Notes: generated by a model not told the origin, from the sequence alone. Numbered from the stretch's first letter, positions 45,919-55,168 are shown. The stretch is DNA of 64,000 nucleotides from Thermaurantimonas aggregans (GCF_003851885.1 NZ_BHZE01000006.1:62001-126000); one strand, 5' to 3'. Numbers and translations: made by a program.

Positions 45919-46797
45919 TCAAACACTTTCTCTCCGGAGGTTAGCCCTTTCTCGCAACTGTCGTGAAGTAAGACGGCTGCCATCATAGCTCCATCCTGGA
46001 GGGCCAAAGAGGTACAAAAATGCCGCACGGAGATTAGGAGCAGAGCGCACATCGCGAACGATATCGCCCCATTCGTGAAAGGCGATGCGAAAAGGGTTGT
46101 AAGTATCGATGTTTTTAGTAAGTCCGTAGGTGGGCCGATGATCTTCGGGCACGAAGGTGCCAAACAGTCGATCCCAAATGATGAAGATGCCCGCATGGTT
46201 GCGATCGAGATAGCGTGGCTCGCTGGAATGATGAACTCGGTGGTGAGAGGGTGTATTGAAGATCCACTCGAACCAACGGGGAAGTCTATCAATCGCTTCA
46301 GTATGAATCCAGAATTGATACAAAAGGTTAATGGATTGCATGGTCATAACCATAAGTGGATGAAAACCAACGAGAGGCAGCCATGCCCAAAACAAAAAGC
46401 CTCCGGAGAGGGTGCCCGTCCAGGTTTGGCGTAGAGCGGTAGAAAGATTGTACCGCTGTGAAGAGTGGTGCACTACGTGCGATGCCCACAGATAGCGCAC
46501 CTCGTGTGACCAACGGTGATACCAATAATAGGTAAAATCGTCAGCAAACAACAGTAGTAGCCACACCCACCAAGCACTGCCTAAATCAAAAAACCTGTAC
46601 CGCCAAAAAAAGTAGTAGGTGGCCAATGCAAAGCTCTTGCCTATCAGATTGATAAGTACATTGCCGATGCCCATTGCAAGGCTGCTAAGTGTGTCGCGGG
46701 TCTCGTATAGATGTTTTTTGGTAAGCTCTGAAAAAATCAGTTCTGTTAACAACAACACTAAAAAAGCAGGTATCGCGTAATGGATAAGATTAGGCAT
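45919..46797 (-). CDS. Sterol desaturase/fatty acid hydroxylase family protein
   Basis: A 292-residue di-iron membrane enzyme, acting on lipid or sterol-like substrates in the inner membrane. The histidine clusters are in YWYHRWSHEVRYLWASHVVHH (about residues 91-111) and in HRVHHSSEPRYLDRNHAG (about 180-197). Two hydrophobic stretches lie before the first cluster (about 5-25 and 45-75). The exact substrate cannot be read from the sequence. It stands alone on the minus strand; upstream is the divergent exporter operon. Confidence 0.88.
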   Translation of the reverse strand: MPNLIHYAIPAFLVLLLTELIFSELTKKHLYETRDTLSSLAMGIGNVLINLIGKSFALATYYFFWRYRFFDLGSAWWVWLLLLFADDFTYYWYHRWSHEVRYLWASHVVHHSSQRYNLSTALRQTWTGTLSGGFLFWAWLPLVGFHPLMVMTMQSINLLYQFWIHTEAIDRLPRWFEWIFNTPSHHRVHHSSEPRYLDRNHAGIFIIWDRLFGTFVPEDHRPTYGLTKNIDTYNPFRIAFHEWGDIVRDVRSAPNLRAAFLYLFGPPGWSYDGSRLTSRQLRERANLRRESV

Positions 46798-46900
46798 CTT
46801 TAAGATTTTTAAGATGTGATTTTAAAATTTAAACAATGACAAAAATCACCAACGTATTTTTAGTAAGTCAAATTTAATCTTTCTTAATTAAAAATGGTTC

Positions 46901-46908
46901 TTTCTTTG
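46901..46908 (+). promoter_or_regulatory. -7-like promoter element of the exporter operon
   Basis: TTTCTTTG differs by one base from TAnnTTTG and lies just before the ATG at 46932. If it is used, the GTG at 46908 cannot be the start. There is no clear -33 TTG. Confidence 0.3.
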
Positions 46909-46931
46909 TGAACGACAATCAAAATTTTCAT

Positions 46932-48683
46932 ATGGCAGATACACACGGAAACAAGCCTCTTCAGCGGTTTTTTAAAATGTTAGGAAATTTTAGAAAAGAA
47001 ATCTACTACATTTTTTTACTGGGTATTCTAGCTGCCATAGTGAATCTCAGCTTGCCACTCGGCATACAAGCTATCATCAATCTTGTGATGGGTGGCAGGG
47101 TATCAAATGCTTGGATTTTATTGGTAGTAATTGTATTAATCGGCGTTGTTTTAGCTGGATTTTTTCAGATACTTCAGATGTCATTGGCCGAAGCCATCCA
47201 ACAGCGCATCTACATACGTGCTGCCTACGAGCTTGGCTATCGCATGCCTCGATGGGATTATAACTACTTAATCAAAGAATATCCACCTGAGTTGGCCAAC
47301 CGATTCTTCGATGTACTTACCATCCAAAAAGGATTGCCAAAGATTTTAAAAGAATTTATTTCTGCATTTATTCAGATTGTCTTTGGGCTCTTGCTTTTGT
47401 CGTTTTACCACCCGTTTTTCATCTTTTTCGGGCTCTTCTTGATGATTTATCTCGTGTTGATCTTTGTATATAGCGGGCCTAAAGGCATGAAATCGAGCCT
47501 GATGGAGAGCAAGTACAAGTACAAGACTGCCTTTTGGCTCGAAGAGGTAGCGCGTGTATTGCCATCGTTTAAACTGGCAGGAGGTAGTGATATAATAAAT
47601 GATAAGTTGCATCCCATCGTTGAAAATTACATCAAGTATCGCAAAGAGCACTTCAAGGTGCTTTTGTTTCAGTTTGGAAATATCGTGGCTTTCAAAACCA
47701 TTATAACCGGCGGATTGCTAATACTTGGTGGTATTTTGGTTATAAATCGCGACATCAGCTTGGGGCAGTTTGTTGCCAGCGAAATTATCATCATCATCAT
47801 TCTAAACTCCGTAGAAAAACTTATGCTCAGTTTGGAAGTGATCTACGACGTGCTTACCGGTACAGAAAAGTTGGGCCAGGTGATGGATGTACCTTTGGAA
47901 AAATACGACGGCGTGGACTTCAGCGAATTAGAAAACGGTAAGCCGGGACCCATAGCGATTTCTTTTAATAACATCAGTTTTAATTTCGATAAAACTCAAA
48001 AAAACAAGCTATCAGAAATCAATCTCGAGATAAAAGCCGGGGAGCGGGTTTGCTTGAGTGGACCAAATAACTCAGGGAAATCGGTGCTGCTACATATAGC
48101 TGCTGGTTTGTACACCAATTATACAGGTACAGTCACCTTTAATGGCATGCCAATCCAAAACATTGAACCCTTTAGCCTGCGCAAGCGCATCGGTGATAAC
48201 CTGAGTGATCAAAACATTTTTCATGGAACCATACTTGAAAATTTGATAATGGGAAGGGATGTAGAGCTCAATCATGTAATATCTCTTTGCGATCGACTGG
48301 GCTTGACTCAATTTATGAAAGAACTTCCCGACGGATTTGATACCGAGGTATTCCCAAATGATCGAAGAATTCCGAAGAGCTTTTTCAAAAAGATTCTGTT
48401 GATACGCTCACTGCTTAATAATCCCGGACTTCTGCTGCTGGAGGATGTACTCTCTGAGCTTGAAACGGGCTTCTGCGAGGCTATAGCTGAGTATCTGACC
48501 GATAGAAGCCATCCATACACACTGCTTGCTATATCCAATCTATACACCTTTGCAAAGAAGTGCGATAAAACCGTTATTATCGAAAAAGGTAGAGTCATTG
48601 CCACGGGGCATATTGACGATCTCATTAAAGATGAACACATTCGGTCGATGTTCCGATTTACTATTGAAGGATTAGAACCCTAA
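46932..48683 (+). CDS. ABC exporter permease-ATPase (type I secretion-like) with degenerate ATPase motifs
   Basis: A 583-residue half transporter, six helices (about residues 18-290) fused to an ABC domain. Walker A GPNNSGKSVLL near residue 377 is intact. The Q loop is SDQNIF. The ABC signature, usually LSGGQ, is replaced by RRIPKSFFKKI. Walker B plus catalytic glutamate read LLLLEDVLSELE instead of the usual LLLLDE, so the acids are swapped. The H loop is AISNLYTF, with no histidine. ATP binding is likely, but hydrolysis is doubtful. I chose the ATG at 46932; a GTG at 46908 lies inside a likely promoter. HlyD and TolC genes follow. Confidence 0.8.
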   Translation: MADTHGNKPLQRFFKMLGNFRKEIYYIFLLGILAAIVNLSLPLGIQAIINLVMGGRVSNAWILLVVIVLIGVVLAGFFQILQMSLAEAIQQRIYIRAAYELGYRMPRWDYNYLIKEYPPELANRFFDVLTIQKGLPKILKEFISAFIQIVFGLLLLSFYHPFFIFFGLFLMIYLVLIFVYSGPKGMKSSLMESKYKYKTAFWLEEVARVLPSFKLAGGSDIINDKLHPIVENYIKYRKEHFKVLLFQFGNIVAFKTIITGGLLILGGILVINRDISLGQFVASEIIIIIILNSVEKLMLSLEVIYDVLTGTEKLGQVMDVPLEKYDGVDFSELENGKPGPIAISFNNISFNFDKTQKNKLSEINLEIKAGERVCLSGPNNSGKSVLLHIAAGLYTNYTGTVTFNGMPIQNIEPFSLRKRIGDNLSDQNIFHGTILENLIMGRDVELNHVISLCDRLGLTQFMKELPDGFDTEVFPNDRRIPKSFFKKILLIRSLLNNPGLLLLEDVLSELETGFCEAIAEYLTDRSHPYTLLAISNLYTFAKKCDKTVIIEKGRVIATGHIDDLIKDEHIRSMFRFTIEGLEP

Positions 48684-48698
48684 AAAACGGCTATCAAA

Positions 48699-50030
48699 AT
48701 GCTCAACATATCAGACAACGAACCCAAAAACATTATCAAAGTAGAGGCAACTAAAGCGTATAAATACACCAGCGTTCCCCTCTTCTTCAACTATCTGTCA
48801 AAAGTGATGTGGGGGTTGTTGATTTTATTTTTGATCATGCTTTTTCTGCCTTGGACTCAGAACGTTCAGGGATACGGTCAGGTCACCGCATTTAGGCCCG
48901 AACAACGACCGCAGACAGTACAATCACCGATACCTGGTACTATACGACAATGGTTTGTACGCGAAGGTGATACCGTTAATGCTGGCGATACGCTAGTGTT
49001 TATCACTGAAATTAAGGACGAATACTTTGACCCCAACCTCTTAGTCAATCTTACCGCTGAGCTCAAAGCAAAGGAAGCAGCCTTGATTTCGTATCAAGAT
49101 AAGGCTAATGCCCTGGCACAACAAATCAAAGCACTGAAAGAAAGCCAAGAAATCAAGCTACAACAGGCTATGCTAAAAGTACAGGCCGACAGCAATGAGT
49201 ATGAGGCTGCACGCATGCAATACAAATTTGCCGATATACAATTCAAGCGCACTGATACGCTCTACAACGAAGGGGTTAAAAGCCGCTTCGACTGGGAGCG
49301 AAGCAACCAGGCCTTTCAAGATGCTACTGCTAAGCTCACTGCCGCCCGAAACAAATTTTTGCAATCAAAGGCAGACTTGCTCGGTATTCGCGCTGACTTT
49401 GCCGAAAAAATCTCAAAAGCCGAAAGCGACCGTCAGTCAGCCATCAGCGACTATTATTCAACGAATGCTGAGATTGCCAAATTGAGAAGTAAAATAAACT
49501 CCATCAACGTACGCCAAAGCTATTACTATGTAACGGCGCCACAGCGGGGCATGGTCACACGAATGACGCGAGTCGGCATTGGCGAAAACATTATGGAAGG
49601 CGAACCCATCATGGAAATCATGCCCTTACAATATCAGTTGGCCGTAGAAGTGTTTGTAAGGCCGGTGGATCTACCCCTTATGCACCTACACGAAAAGGGT
49701 AGAATTGAATTCGATGGCTGGCCAGCCATCGTGTTTTCCGGATGGCCAAGCATAACGTTTGGAACCTTCGGTGGAGAAATAGCTGCCATCGACAATGTGC
49801 TGAGCGAAAACGGAATGTACCGCATTCTTATGATTCCTGATAAAGATGACGTACCCTGGCCAGAACAAATACGATTTGGATCTGGTGTGCGCGCTATACT
49901 TCTGCTCAAAGATGTACCTGTATGGTATGAAATCTGGCGACAGCTGAATGGCTTCCCGCCGGAATACTATACGCCCGAAACCAAAAATGGCCAGAAAAGC
50001 GATAAATCAAAAAAAACAGCTTCTAAATGA
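48699..50030 (+). CDS. HlyD family periplasmic adaptor
   Basis: A 443-residue membrane-fusion protein that bridges the ABC transporter and TolC. One N-terminal helix (MWGLLILFLIMLFLPW, about residues 33-49) is followed by a lipoyl-like half (PQTVQSPIPGTIRQWFVREG), a long coiled coil (about 125-270), the second lipoyl half (YYVTAPQRGMVTRMTRVGIG near 280), and a beta domain (PVDLPLMHLHEKGRIEFDGW). It begins 15 bases after the ABC gene and overlaps the TolC gene by ATGA. The substrate is not known. Confidence 0.9.
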   Translation: MLNISDNEPKNIIKVEATKAYKYTSVPLFFNYLSKVMWGLLILFLIMLFLPWTQNVQGYGQVTAFRPEQRPQTVQSPIPGTIRQWFVREGDTVNAGDTLVFITEIKDEYFDPNLLVNLTAELKAKEAALISYQDKANALAQQIKALKESQEIKLQQAMLKVQADSNEYEAARMQYKFADIQFKRTDTLYNEGVKSRFDWERSNQAFQDATAKLTAARNKFLQSKADLLGIRADFAEKISKAESDRQSAISDYYSTNAEIAKLRSKINSINVRQSYYYVTAPQRGMVTRMTRVGIGENIMEGEPIMEIMPLQYQLAVEVFVRPVDLPLMHLHEKGRIEFDGWPAIVFSGWPSITFGTFGGEIAAIDNVLSENGMYRILMIPDKDDVPWPEQIRFGSGVRAILLLKDVPVWYEIWRQLNGFPPEYYTPETKNGQKSDKSKKTASK

Positions 50031-51469
50031 AGAAGTTCTGGTCGCTTCTCAGTGTAATTGTGGCCTTTTCTGAGGTGGGATTTGCCCAATTCGAGCCTTC
50101 TTCAGATTCGGCGTACGTGATGCCTTTACAAGATTTTATAGGACTTGTTTTAAAACACCATCCTGTTGCCAATCAAGCCGCTTTAATACCTCAGGAAGGC
50201 AAAGCTAGACGGCTAATGGCAAAAGGTTCTTTCGATCCAGTGGCCTTTTATTTTGCTTCAGGCAAAGAGTTTAACAACAAAAATTACTACAGTTATCAAG
50301 ATGGAGGATTAGAATTTTTTACTTATCCTGGTATAAAATTCAATGCCACCTGGAGCACGACTGGCGGTGATTTCTTAAATCCGGAAAGCAACATGCCCAT
50401 AGGTGGACTACTCGCCATAGGCGCTGATATACCTGTACTTCGGGGACTACTTACCGATCAGCGAAGACTCGAACTTCAGCAAGCCAAACTCTTTAACCGC
50501 TACTCAGCATACATGCAGCGCCGGGTACTTAATGATTTGCTCTTTGAAGCAATTGCTGACTACTGGATGTGGTCGTTGCGATTTGCTGAATTTCAGATGC
50601 GCGATCGCTTTGTAAAAGTAGCCCGACAGCGCTTCGAATTGGTAAAGACTGCCTTCTTAAACGGCGATGTGCCGGCGGTTGATACTCTTGAAGCCTTTAT
50701 TCTAATACAATCGCGCGAAATAGCCGCCGAACAAGCTCGCGCACAGCTCAACGACGCAAGGCTGAAATTGTCAAACCACCTCTGGAGCCCTTCTGGTGAA
50801 CCTTTAGAGCTTTCTTGGTTAGTAATTCCTCAGTTTTTAAATGCACCCACTCAGTTTCCTGTGAGTTTCGATAGCATCATAAAAATATCTAACGAATTTT
50901 ACCAAATAAATCCCGAAAGTCAGCTGCTCGACTACCAGGTGCGCCTGCTCGAGGCTGAAAGAGCCTTTAGAAAAAATGAATTACTGCCCAAACTCAACAT
51001 CAAATATAATTTTTTGACCGAACAAGTGGGCTTTTTAGCAGGAGAGGAGATTTTTATATCTCCCAGGAACTACAAATTTGGAATCGATTTCAGCATACCG
51101 CTCTTTTTGCGCAGAGAGCGCGCAGCATTGCGAATCAATGAAATCAGGCTCACCGAAGCTCGCTTGCAACGCGAAAATCGGAGAATTGCCCTGCAGCGAC
51201 GCATGCAGCAAGAAGCTTATCTGCTCGAAAACCAATTCGAACAGATGAATATGGTGAGAAACAACATGAAAAACTTTTTTGAACTGCTGCGCATAGAGCA
51301 GCGCAAATTTCAGATCGGCGAAAGCTCTCTCTTCTTAGTAAACGCTCGCGAAGTGCAAGCTATAGATGCTGAACTTCAGTACTTGCAACTACTGCATCGA
51401 TATCAGACTTCGATTGCTTCATTCTTTAGAGCTGCAGGTATTTTGTATGACTACACTCCGCCACAGTGA
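50027..51469 (+). CDS. TolC family outer membrane protein
   Basis: A 480-residue outer-membrane exit duct. The signal peptide is MKKFWSLLSVIVAFSEVGFA. Two OEP-type repeats of long alternating helices appear (about 25-240 and 270-470), with the usual GLRxEL-like features reduced to LRINEIRLTEARLQRENR near residue 365 and LQYLQLLHRYQTSIASFFRA near the end. It overlaps the HlyD gene and completes the exporter. No obvious cargo with a repeat or C-terminal type I signal is seen within 10 kb. Confidence 0.88.
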   Translation: MKKFWSLLSVIVAFSEVGFAQFEPSSDSAYVMPLQDFIGLVLKHHPVANQAALIPQEGKARRLMAKGSFDPVAFYFASGKEFNNKNYYSYQDGGLEFFTYPGIKFNATWSTTGGDFLNPESNMPIGGLLAIGADIPVLRGLLTDQRRLELQQAKLFNRYSAYMQRRVLNDLLFEAIADYWMWSLRFAEFQMRDRFVKVARQRFELVKTAFLNGDVPAVDTLEAFILIQSREIAAEQARAQLNDARLKLSNHLWSPSGEPLELSWLVIPQFLNAPTQFPVSFDSIIKISNEFYQINPESQLLDYQVRLLEAERAFRKNELLPKLNIKYNFLTEQVGFLAGEEIFISPRNYKFGIDFSIPLFLRRERAALRINEIRLTEARLQRENRRIALQRRMQQEAYLLENQFEQMNMVRNNMKNFFELLRIEQRKFQIGESSLFLVNAREVQAIDAELQYLQLLHRYQTSIASFFRAAGILYDYTPPQ

Positions 51470-51499
51470 TTTTTTAAAAACATTAGTAGAGCTTAGCTG

Positions 51500-51507
51500 T
51501 ACTTTTG
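51500..51507 (+). promoter_or_regulatory. -7 promoter element of the metal-domain lipoprotein gene
   Basis: TACTTTTG matches TAnnTTTG, 23 bases before the ATG at 51531. No TTG is seen at the right distance upstream. Confidence 0.5.
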
Positions 51508-51530
51508 TAGTACAAAAACATTAGCAACCT

Positions 51531-51890
51531 ATGAAAAAGGTAGTTCTTATACTAACTGTGCTCTTTTTTGCCTTTTCATGCTCCACACAATCTGCTGACA
51601 GCACCAAAGTCGACAGCCCTCAAACAGACGTAAATAAATCAGCCGTAGCCAATACATCTGCCGAGCTCGAAATTCGAGGAATGACCTGTGAAGTCGGTTG
51701 TAAGAAGTTGATCGAGAAAAATGTGCGAAAAATGGCAGGTGTTACCAAATTTGATATCGACTTTGAGCAAAACTCTGCTTACCTTGAGTATGATTCATCC
51801 ATAACCAGTGCAGATAAAGTAAGAGAGGTAATAAACAACATTAATAACGGAACCTACTCTGCCACAGTACTCGATGTGTCCAAACTATAA
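51531..51890 (+). CDS. Lipoprotein with heavy-metal-associated (HMA) domain
   Basis: A 119-residue lipoprotein. The lipobox is FFAFSC with cysteine at residue 17, then a Thr/Ser/Asp-rich linker (about 18-45), and an HMA fold (about 46-115) with the copper site GMTCEVGC: cysteines four positions apart, instead of the usual C-x2-C. Periplasmic metal binding is the likely role. The heme A synthase gene follows three bases later, which hints at cytochrome oxidase copper or heme supply, by inference. Confidence 0.85.
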   Translation: MKKVVLILTVLFFAFSCSTQSADSTKVDSPQTDVNKSAVANTSAELEIRGMTCEVGCKKLIEKNVRKMAGVTKFDIDFEQNSAYLEYDSSITSADKVREVINNINNGTYSATVLDVSKL

Positions 51891-51893
51891 GTA

Positions 51894-53030
51894 ATGATGC
51901 GATCAAGAGCCAGGTGGTTTGTTCGCCTAATTGTAATCGAACTTGTATTAATCTACTTGGTGATTTTAGCTGGCAGCATAGTGCGCGCCACCGGATCAGG
52001 CATGGGCTGTCCTGACTGGCCAAAGTGCTTTGGATACATCATTCCACCCATACAAAAGGAAGAGGTCGTCTTTCATCCGAATCAACAGTACAAAAAGGGT
52101 GTTTTTATCGTTCACAATGAAGCCCTTTACAGAGCAAGGCGGACCTTCACTAGTGGCACCACATTCCAAGAAGCTGATTGGGAAAAGTACACAGTGCACG
52201 ATTATGCTATATTTAATCCTATACACACCTGGATTGAGTACCTCAATCGTCTGCTGGGTGCACTATCAGGCATTCCAATGCTGTTGATAGCATTTCTTTC
52301 CTTAAGCTTTTGGAAAAGACTGAAAATCATTCCAATACTTGCTTTTACTGGTGTATTTTTATTAGGCTTTGTAGCCTGGCTTGGCAAAAAAGTGGTGGAT
52401 GGAAATCTCATTCCTCACTCCATTACCCTTCACATGCTTGGGGCGCTTTCTATTGTATCTGTGCTGTTAGCACTTTTGCTCTTTACTCGAAAGACGCTCA
52501 AAACTGACCTTACCCTCGATCGTTCGCTCAGACACTGGCTCGGTGCTGCTGTATTACTCACTGTCCTTCAAATTGTCTTAGGAACCCAGGTACGCGAACA
52601 AGTAGATCACCTCAACAAAGAATTGATGGGCCTTAACCGTGAAACCTGGCTTACTACCATTGGTCTTAAATTCTACCTACATCGATCGTTTTCGATCATT
52701 ATTCTGCTGGTTAATGGGTTCATTTTTATGCGAAATCGATCGCTTAAAAAGCCACTTACATTAATCAACTTCATGATGGCCACATTGATAACTGAAATTT
52801 TAGCAGGAGTAGTTTTGGCCTATTTCGCCTTACCAGCCGTAGCGCAGCCCGTTCATATGATATTAGCCGCATTGCTGTATGGCATACAATTTTACCTTTG
52901 GCTAATGCATATGATCGAGCGCGTCTCTGATCTGGAAACGAGCACCACTAATACCATTTTCATTTTTCAAAACTCAGGTATCATCAGCGAATTACAGAGT
53001 ACTGATAAAATAACAAGCGAAAAGAAATAA
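51894..53030 (+). CDS. Heme A synthase (COX15/CtaA family)
   Basis: An inner-membrane oxygenase of 378 residues that converts heme O to heme A for aa3-type oxidases. Helix 1 runs into GSIVRATGSGMGCPDWPKCFG (about residues 27-47) with the conserved cysteines. Heme-ligand histidines are seen in NPIHTWIEYLNRLLG, SITLHMLGAL, LHRSFSIIILLV and QPVHMILAALLYG. The loop at about residues 50-105 is longer than in Bacillus CtaA, as is usual for this phylum. Heme O synthase (ctaB) and oxidase subunits are not in the window. It is tightly linked to the HMA lipoprotein and the gene after it. Confidence 0.92.
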   Translation: MMRSRARWFVRLIVIELVLIYLVILAGSIVRATGSGMGCPDWPKCFGYIIPPIQKEEVVFHPNQQYKKGVFIVHNEALYRARRTFTSGTTFQEADWEKYTVHDYAIFNPIHTWIEYLNRLLGALSGIPMLLIAFLSLSFWKRLKIIPILAFTGVFLLGFVAWLGKKVVDGNLIPHSITLHMLGALSIVSVLLALLLFTRKTLKTDLTLDRSLRHWLGAAVLLTVLQIVLGTQVREQVDHLNKELMGLNRETWLTTIGLKFYLHRSFSIIILLVNGFIFMRNRSLKKPLTLINFMMATLITEILAGVVLAYFALPAVAQPVHMILAALLYGIQFYLWLMHMIERVSDLETSTTNTIFIFQNSGIISELQSTDKITSEKK

Positions 53031-53031
53031 A

Positions 53032-53283
53032 ATGCGACTTGTAGAGGTTATTCCGCATCCGATCTTCAAAGTCAGCGTTTATTCTCACGACTTGCATTAC
53101 TACATTGAGATCGAAGGCGGACCCATGAAGCAGTGTTTCAAATTCAGCAAAGAATTGGTATCAGCTGAGAAAGGGGGAATAAATGCTTTACTTGATGAAG
53201 CATTTTTCAAGCAGGTAAAAACCGTTTTTGACACAATGCACCAAAATTTTTCCGATGCAGTCCGTCGATACAAAAATCTTTAG
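53032..53283 (+). CDS. Small conserved-looking cytoplasmic protein
   Basis: An 83-residue protein that I do not recognise. It begins one base after the heme A synthase stop, has an alpha/beta feel (RLVEVIPHPIFKVSVYSHDL and a C-terminal helix AFFKQVKTVFDTMHQNF), and no signal peptide or membrane helix. The tight spacing suggests it belongs with the oxidase-related genes. The following gene's start lies inside its 3' end. Confidence 0.7.
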   Translation: MRLVEVIPHPIFKVSVYSHDLHYYIEIEGGPMKQCFKFSKELVSAEKGGINALLDEAFFKQVKTVFDTMHQNFSDAVRRYKNL

Positions 53284-53698
53284 AATAGCTATAATTCTGA
53301 CGTTTTTAAGTTTACTGCCTACGTGTAAAATTAGCAATACAAGTGCTGCACCTACTACTACAGCATTCTCAGCTCTGCTTCAAGTGGTACACCCCTTTAA
53401 CGAAGACGATCATTTAGCATCCGTAAAAATTTTAAAAATTAAAGAGTGCTATTTACCTAAAAATTGTGCACACATTACCATTGGAAAAGAAGAACTGGCT
53501 TCTTTTGAATTTACTCACAAAAACACCTCCAATAATTTAAAATTTAGAGCTCTACGAGAGCATTTTTCTGGTGTAAAATCCGGAGACATAATCAATGCCT
53601 ACATCATTGCCGAACGACAAAAACACGGCAATACTCTGATCAAAATTTATGAATATTCCGTAATTGATAATTCCAAACAAAAAAGCATTAAACGATGA
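53255..53698 (+). CDS. Small lipoprotein of unknown function
   Basis: About 147 residues from the ATG at 53255, which lies inside the 3' end of the gene before it and begins a lipoprotein signal: FRIAIILTFLSLLPTC with the cysteine near residue 24. The mature part has short strands (LLQVVHPFNEDDHLASVKIL) and KECYLPKNCAHITIG, with two further cysteines, possibly a disulphide. It reads like a tissue-inhibitor-of-metalloproteinase or NTR-like fold, but this is uncertain. It overlaps the DUF202 gene by ATGA. Confidence 0.6.
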   Translation: MQSVDTKIFRIAIILTFLSLLPTCKISNTSAAPTTTAFSALLQVVHPFNEDDHLASVKILKIKECYLPKNCAHITIGKEELASFEFTHKNTSNNLKFRALREHFSGVKSGDIINAYIIAERQKHGNTLIKIYEYSVIDNSKQKSIKR

Positions 53699-54078
53699 AC
53701 GAAAATCAATTTGAGCGATTTAATAAAGACCTTGTTTTACGAGAAAAACTTGCATTACAAAGAACCATAATGGCCAATCAAACGACTTTTTTGGCCTTTC
53801 TGCGCACTTCGCTCTATTTTGTAGTAGCGGGGCTTACCATTCATCAAGTATTAGAAGTAAAAGGAGGCCACTTTTTTGAAGGATTATTTTTGAGCATTGC
53901 CTCCGTTTTATTCTTGATTGGAATTATTAATTTTTTCGTACAAAAGAGACTTATAGAAAAGAGCAAAATTCATATAGGAAATTACAAAATGGAATACCTA
54001 GGCGAAAGGGTAGAAAATGGCATACTTCAAAAAGAGAAAAGAACCAAAAAATTTCCCATAAAACTCATAAAAAAATAA
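53695..54078 (+). CDS. DUF202 family membrane protein
   Basis: A 127-residue inner-membrane protein, YidH-like. The block LALQRTIMANQTTFLAFLRTSLYFVVAGL holds the RT-x-A-x-x-R-T pattern before helix 1. A second helix lies at about 70-90 and a basic tail follows. The role is unknown. It is the last gene of the plus-strand run and converges with the HMG-CoA lyase gene, 13 bases away, without a visible terminator. Confidence 0.85.
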   Translation: MNENQFERFNKDLVLREKLALQRTIMANQTTFLAFLRTSLYFVVAGLTIHQVLEVKGGHFFEGLFLSIASVLFLIGIINFFVQKRLIEKSKIHIGNYKMEYLGERVENGILQKEKRTKKFPIKLIKK

Positions 54079-54091
54079 TCGTTCGATAGCT

Positions 54092-54991
54092 TTAATTAAA
54101 AATTTTCAACGCTTCGTTATACGCACTTTCGAAAGCCAAAAGATTCAAGCTGTTGGGCAACTGCTCTGAGAGCATATAGCTGATCAGCTTTTCTGTGGGC
54201 ATATTCCCAGTCAATTCATCTTTAGCCATCGGACACCCTCCGAAACCTCGAATAGCACCATCAAAACGCCTACAGCCGGCTTTGTAAGCAGCATCGATCT
54301 TCTCAAACCATTGATAGGGTAAGGTATGCAAGTGTGCCCCAAATGTAACGTGTGGCAGTGACGGAATCAGCAATTCAAAGATATGGCGAATGGAATCTAC
54401 TGTAGCCATCCCTACCGTGTCAGATACGCTCAGGGTCCGAATTCCCATGTCTGCCAACACCTTACTCCATTTCAGCACAATCTCAGGGCTCCATTCTTCG
54501 CCATACGGATTGCCGAAGCCCATCGACAGGTAGACAACCAGTTCTTTACCGACACTTTTTGACATTTTATAAAGCTCTTCCACGAGTTTCAGTGACTCGT
54601 CAATTGATTTGTTGGTATTTCGTTTCTGAAATTCTTCAGAAACTGAAAAGGGATACCCTAAATAGGATATTTGGGGATACTGACATGCCTGCTCCCCTCC
54701 CCTCTCATTGGCTACAATGACGAGAAGTTTCGTTTTAGTATTTGATAAGTCAAGCCCTTTGAGTACCTCAGCCGTATCGCGCATCTGCGGGATTGCTTTG
54801 GGCGAAACAAAGCTGCCGAAATCTAACGTGTGAAAATTTACTTTTAGCAGCGAGTTCAGATAGGTAATTTTTCGCTTAGTATCGATGAATTCTTTTAAGC
54901 CCTGCATGGCATCGCGAGGGCATTCTACAATGATGAATTCCTCCTTATCAGACACTTGCCTAATTGCGGCATCCCGTTGGCTGTCATACAT
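54092..54991 (-). CDS. Hydroxymethylglutaryl-CoA lyase
   Basis: Splits HMG-CoA into acetyl-CoA and acetoacetate, as in leucine degradation; about 299 residues, cytoplasmic TIM barrel. The N-terminal IIVECPRDAMQGL keeps the catalytic arginine-aspartate pair. The metal-binding histidines are in FGAHLHTLP near residue 223, and the catalytic cysteine loop is GAIRGFGGCPMAKDE near 248. It lies alone. Together with the thiolase at 11352-12533 it suggests use of acetoacetate, but no acetoacetyl-CoA transferase is seen. Confidence 0.92.
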   Translation of the reverse strand: MYDSQRDAAIRQVSDKEEFIIVECPRDAMQGLKEFIDTKRKITYLNSLLKVNFHTLDFGSFVSPKAIPQMRDTAEVLKGLDLSNTKTKLLVIVANERGGEQACQYPQISYLGYPFSVSEEFQKRNTNKSIDESLKLVEELYKMSKSVGKELVVYLSMGFGNPYGEEWSPEIVLKWSKVLADMGIRTLSVSDTVGMATVDSIRHIFELLIPSLPHVTFGAHLHTLPYQWFEKIDAAYKAGCRRFDGAIRGFGGCPMAKDELTGNMPTEKLISYMLSEQLPNSLNLLAFESAYNEALKIFN

Positions 54992-55117
54992 AGTTTTCCT
55001 CTAAATCGTTTTCCCCTGGTGCAAATAAAATACACAAATCGGAGCAAAATTGACCTGATTTACTGTATCACATTTTAATCAAGTGATTAAAACATTATAT
55101 ATGTCCGTAATTACGTT

Positions 55118-55168
55118 AAAAAAAAAAAAAAAAAAAGGTGCCCCTACAATTAATAAGGACACCTTTTT
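55118..55168 (-). terminator. Terminator of the NYN-domain gene with a 19-base A/T tract
   Basis: On the minus strand AAAAAGGTGTCC and GGCACCTTTTT pair around a loop, then run into 19 consecutive T (positions 55118-55136 are all A on the plus strand). The tail is far longer than usual and may be length-variable. Confidence 0.75.
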
